Source: SIG440 sp045587485 (GTDB lineage: Bacteria; Bacillota; Clostridia; Monoglobales; Monoglobaceae). From it: a DNA stretch of 44,111 bases. Each line of letters opens with the position of its first letter. The stretch's first letter is position 1. Both the position numbers and the translations under genes were made by a program. The notes under the pieces are model-generated. The model saw only the letters and a program-made list of their open reading frames with translations. It was not told the DNA's origin and ran no database searches. Below, in pieces: positions 42,143-44,111 of the stretch. The DNA is taken from the NCBI GenBank assembly GCA_045587485.1, contig JAZNCI010000048.1, forward strand, positions 1 to 44,111, written 5' to 3'.

Positions 42143-42323
42143 TTATCTCTCCTTGGAAATATTTATTTAATATGATGTTGGGTTATAATGCATTTGATTT
42201 TACCTTTTAGATATTGAATTTGTTAAATCAGTCATTAAGAGGGATAAATTTATTAACGTTTCTAAACTTATCATGCTATACAAATTTGTTGTATAATAAA
42301 ACCAGCACACTTATGATGAGGAG

Positions 42324-42899
42324 ATGATGACTATAGTATTTGGATATGCAAGAGTATCTACTGCAAACCAAAAGGAGGACAGGCAAATTGACGAACTGCA
42401 AAACTACGGTATTTCGGTAAAAGATATCTACATAGACAAACAAAGCGGAAAGAACACAGATAGAGAACAGTTAAAAGCTCTTTTATCCTTTTGTCGTAAA
42501 GGTGATGTAGTCATAACGGAAAGTATCAGCAGAATAGCAAGAAATACTAAGGACTTGCTTACCATTGTAGAACAGCTTACAAATAAGGGCGTTGACTTTG
42601 TGAGCTTGAAAGAATGTATTGATACAGCAACACCGCAGGGAAAGTTTATGTTGACTGTATTCGGAGCTATGGCAGAGCTAGAGCGTGAGAATATCCTCGA
42701 GCGTCAGAGAGAGGGCATAGCGATTGCCAAAGAACAGGGACTATACCAAGGACGCCAAAAGATGAAGATTGATAGAGAACAGTTTGAAGCCGTTGTTAAG
42801 GAATGGAGAGCAGATAAGATAACTGCGGTTGAAGCTATGAAACGCCTAGATGTAAAGCCCAACACTTTCTATAGGAGAGTTAAGGAGTGGGGACTGTAA
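42324..42899 (+). CDS. Small serine recombinase (resolvase/invertase)
   Basis: 191 residues. Catalytic domain with FGYARVSTANQKEDRQ, DKQSGKNTDREQLKALL, ITESISRIARNTKDLL and AELERENILERQREGI, then a C-terminal HTH (DKITAVEAMKRLDVKPNTFYRRVKEWG). Resolvase or invertase acting on short sites. GAGGAG directly precedes ATG 42324; ATG 42327 has slightly better spacing. A TATAAT (42291-42296) lies upstream with a poor -35. Confidence 0.9.
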   Translation: MMTIVFGYARVSTANQKEDRQIDELQNYGISVKDIYIDKQSGKNTDREQLKALLSFCRKGDVVITESISRIARNTKDLLTIVEQLTNKGVDFVSLKECIDTATPQGKFMLTVFGAMAELERENILERQREGIAIAKEQGLYQGRQKMKIDREQFEAVVKEWRADKITAVEAMKRLDVKPNTFYRRVKEWGL

Positions 42900-42904
42900 T
42901 AGAG

Positions 42905-42931
42905 AAGAGGGAGCATAACGCTCCCTCTTTC
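42905..42931. terminator. Bidirectional terminator after the resolvase gene
   Basis: AAGAGGGAG/CTCCCTCTT stem, 9 bp, shared with the converging gene. Confidence 0.8.
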
Positions 42932-42941
42932 TGCTTATACT

Positions 42942-43499
42942 TTAATCGTAGTTTTTATTGATGTAGTCTTGAACTGCTTCAGCACTAAGGTCTTGACCAT
43001 GTCCCATAGTTTTGTAGGAAGGCTCGCTACCCCATGTGTGGATTTCGGGGTAGAAATTCTTCAAATCTTCCTTGCTTATAACCTCAGCTCCTATTTCATC
43101 GGCAACAGTGCCACCTAAACCATTTTCTGCGGTAAACTTAATATAAACAGAATACTTACCCGCATTATCGCCACTGGTAATAGCATGAGCCCAAGCAGAC
43201 TTAACTGTAAAGGAATAGGGGTTCTTCAAACTATCCATATAAGCCATACAGTATTCTGCGGCAAAAGTTTCTAATTCCTCTGTCAAGGCCGCAGCTCCAT
43301 TATCGGCAACTTGATCTGTTGTTCCCATGTCAGTCGGCATAATTACAACACTTACAATCAGCATAACGATAGCAAGAAGAACACAGAGAATAGCAGGCTT
43401 CTTCTTTTGGTGTTTGATTGCCTTGATAATAAATAGGACTACACCAACAATGAACAGTAAAAATGCTAACAACATTAAAATGACCGAGATGTTTTCCAT
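42942..43499 (-). CDS. Membrane protein of unknown function
   Basis: 185 residues. Two N-terminal membrane helices (about 5-27 and 36-53) joined by a basic KAIKHQKKK loop, then an extracellular acidic domain with a TEELETFAAEYCMAYMDSLKNP segment. I do not recognise it. ATG 43499 has GAGAGGAAGT upstream. Cargo of the element; its codon use is less AT-biased than the relaxase gene, which hints at a separate origin. Confidence 0.6.
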   Translation of the reverse strand: MENISVILMLLAFLLFIVGVVLFIIKAIKHQKKKPAILCVLLAIVMLIVSVVIMPTDMGTTDQVADNGAAALTEELETFAAEYCMAYMDSLKNPYSFTVKSAWAHAITSGDNAGKYSVYIKFTAENGLGGTVADEIGAEVISKEDLKNFYPEIHTWGSEPSYKTMGHGQDLSAEAVQDYINKNYD

Positions 43500-43631
43500 A
43501 GGGTTTACTTCCTCTCATATTTGATAATATTAGTTTAGCAAGTAAAACGACTTGTGTCAATAGCATCACGCTGTTTAAGCAAGGTTTATAGCTACTGATT
43601 ATCTCTCTAAAATATTATAGAGGTGATAAGT

Positions 43632-43859
43632 ATGCGAAAAGAGTATAAAAGCCTTTATGAAAAGTTCGGACTTAATGTAGTATATTATCGCAAGAGAAAG
43701 AAGTTAACGCAACTACAGCTTGCCGAATTGGTAGACATAGACCGAAGCCACATAAGTGCGATTGAGTTAGGGAATGTAGGCGTTTCTTTTGATGTTATAT
43801 TTAGGTTATGTGAAGTCCTAGACATAAGCCCCAAAGACTTATTTGATTTTAGGGACTGA
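43632..43859 (+). CDS. XRE-family HTH transcriptional regulator
   Basis: 75 residues, a single Cro/C1 type HTH domain: FGLNVVYYRKRKKLTQLQLAEL, DIDRSHISAIELGNVGVSF and LCEVLDISPKDLF. GAGGTGAT precedes ATG 43632. Likely a regulator of the element. After it, 43860-44111 holds no gene I can support, only a small CGCCATTAGC/GCTAACGGCG hairpin near the end. Confidence 0.9.
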   Translation: MRKEYKSLYEKFGLNVVYYRKRKKLTQLQLAELVDIDRSHISAIELGNVGVSFDVIFRLCEVLDISPKDLFDFRD

Positions 43860-44111
43860 CCGAAGTAGGAAAGTAAATGTTGCTTCAAAAGAGCAAGAGC
43901 CACATCAAAACAAAGTCTAGGGTAGAAAATCGGAAACGCCCGTAATATACCCCCCTCTAGTCCCGCTCCACCCGCTCGGCTTAACGGCACAGATAACCTC
44001 CGCCGCCGGACAAAACTCTTAAAAGTATAAGTAAGAACTTTCTAATAGAATAGCGGAAGATAATAGTATCTTGATATAAGGAATACCGCCATTAGCTTAG
44101 TGCTAACGGCG

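Noticed and set aside
43685..43990. 101-codon minus-strand frame over the XRE gene
   Set aside because: Overlaps a convincing XRE gene antisense and has no supporting start site or recognisable domain.

Overview
The window looks like an AT-rich, Gram-positive, endospore-forming member of the Clostridia. Evidence for this is the yabP-yabQ-divIC-S1 sporulation/division block, MecA, a THF riboswitch in front of folT-folC, a probable 6S RNA, a CidA/LrgA-LrgB pair, and frequent TTG starts behind strong AGGAGG-type ribosome binding sites. I cannot name the genus from sequence reading alone.

Layout. 0.2-7.5 kb (minus): a tight operon for envelope polysaccharide (murJ, O-antigen-ligase-like protein, GT4 glycosyltransferase, two DUF4330-like proteins, ABC exporter), read from a promoter at 7.57 kb. 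7.6-9.7 kb (plus): an ApbE flavin transferase, a small membrane exporter and a PAP2 phosphatase. 9.7-10.8 kb (minus): lrgA-lrgB. 10.9-14.2 kb: a SLOG protein, a tandem OB-fold ssDNA-binding protein and a DUF1846 protein. 14.3-15.5 kb (minus): two identical tRNA-Val genes, yceD-rpmF and tRNA-Gly. 15.6-23.6 kb (plus): a long housekeeping run (ComEA-like, acyl-CoA synthetase, ung, GT26, DJ-1, CPBP protease, mltG, O-methyltransferase, rodA). 23.66-23.83 kb: a decayed IS3-family transposase scrap. 23.9-27.5 kb (minus): folT-folC under a THF riboswitch, a coiled-coil protein, coaD and rsmD. 27.5-33.4 kb: mecA and an aminotransferase/dehydrogenase/aldolase run, separated by intergenic regions full of RNA-like structure. 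33.4-37.4 kb (plus): yabP-yabQ-divIC-S1, nfeD-SPFH, yebC.

From about 37.77 kb to the window end lies an integrative, probably mobilizable element. It interrupts a polysaccharide deacetylase gene, of which only the 3' part is left. Visible cargo: a DEAH helicase, a 39-residue leader peptide coupled to a large serine recombinase, a very short relaxase with a possible oriT, an excisionase-like HTH protein, a small resolvase, a membrane protein and an XRE regulator. The far end and the 5' half of the interrupted gene are outside the window.

The most unusual signal is a three-copy structured intergenic motif of about 150-165 nt (minus 27665-27820, plus 31795-31946, plus 33191-33356). Each copy has a first hairpin, the word GAAAACA, a CCGTGC...GCACA stem enclosing a smaller hairpin, and a final GC-rich hairpin. 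Stem sequences differ between copies while pairing is kept, and each copy begins right at the T-run of an upstream hairpin. It behaves like an RNA family or an RNA-like mobile repeat, and I could not assign it to a known family by eye.
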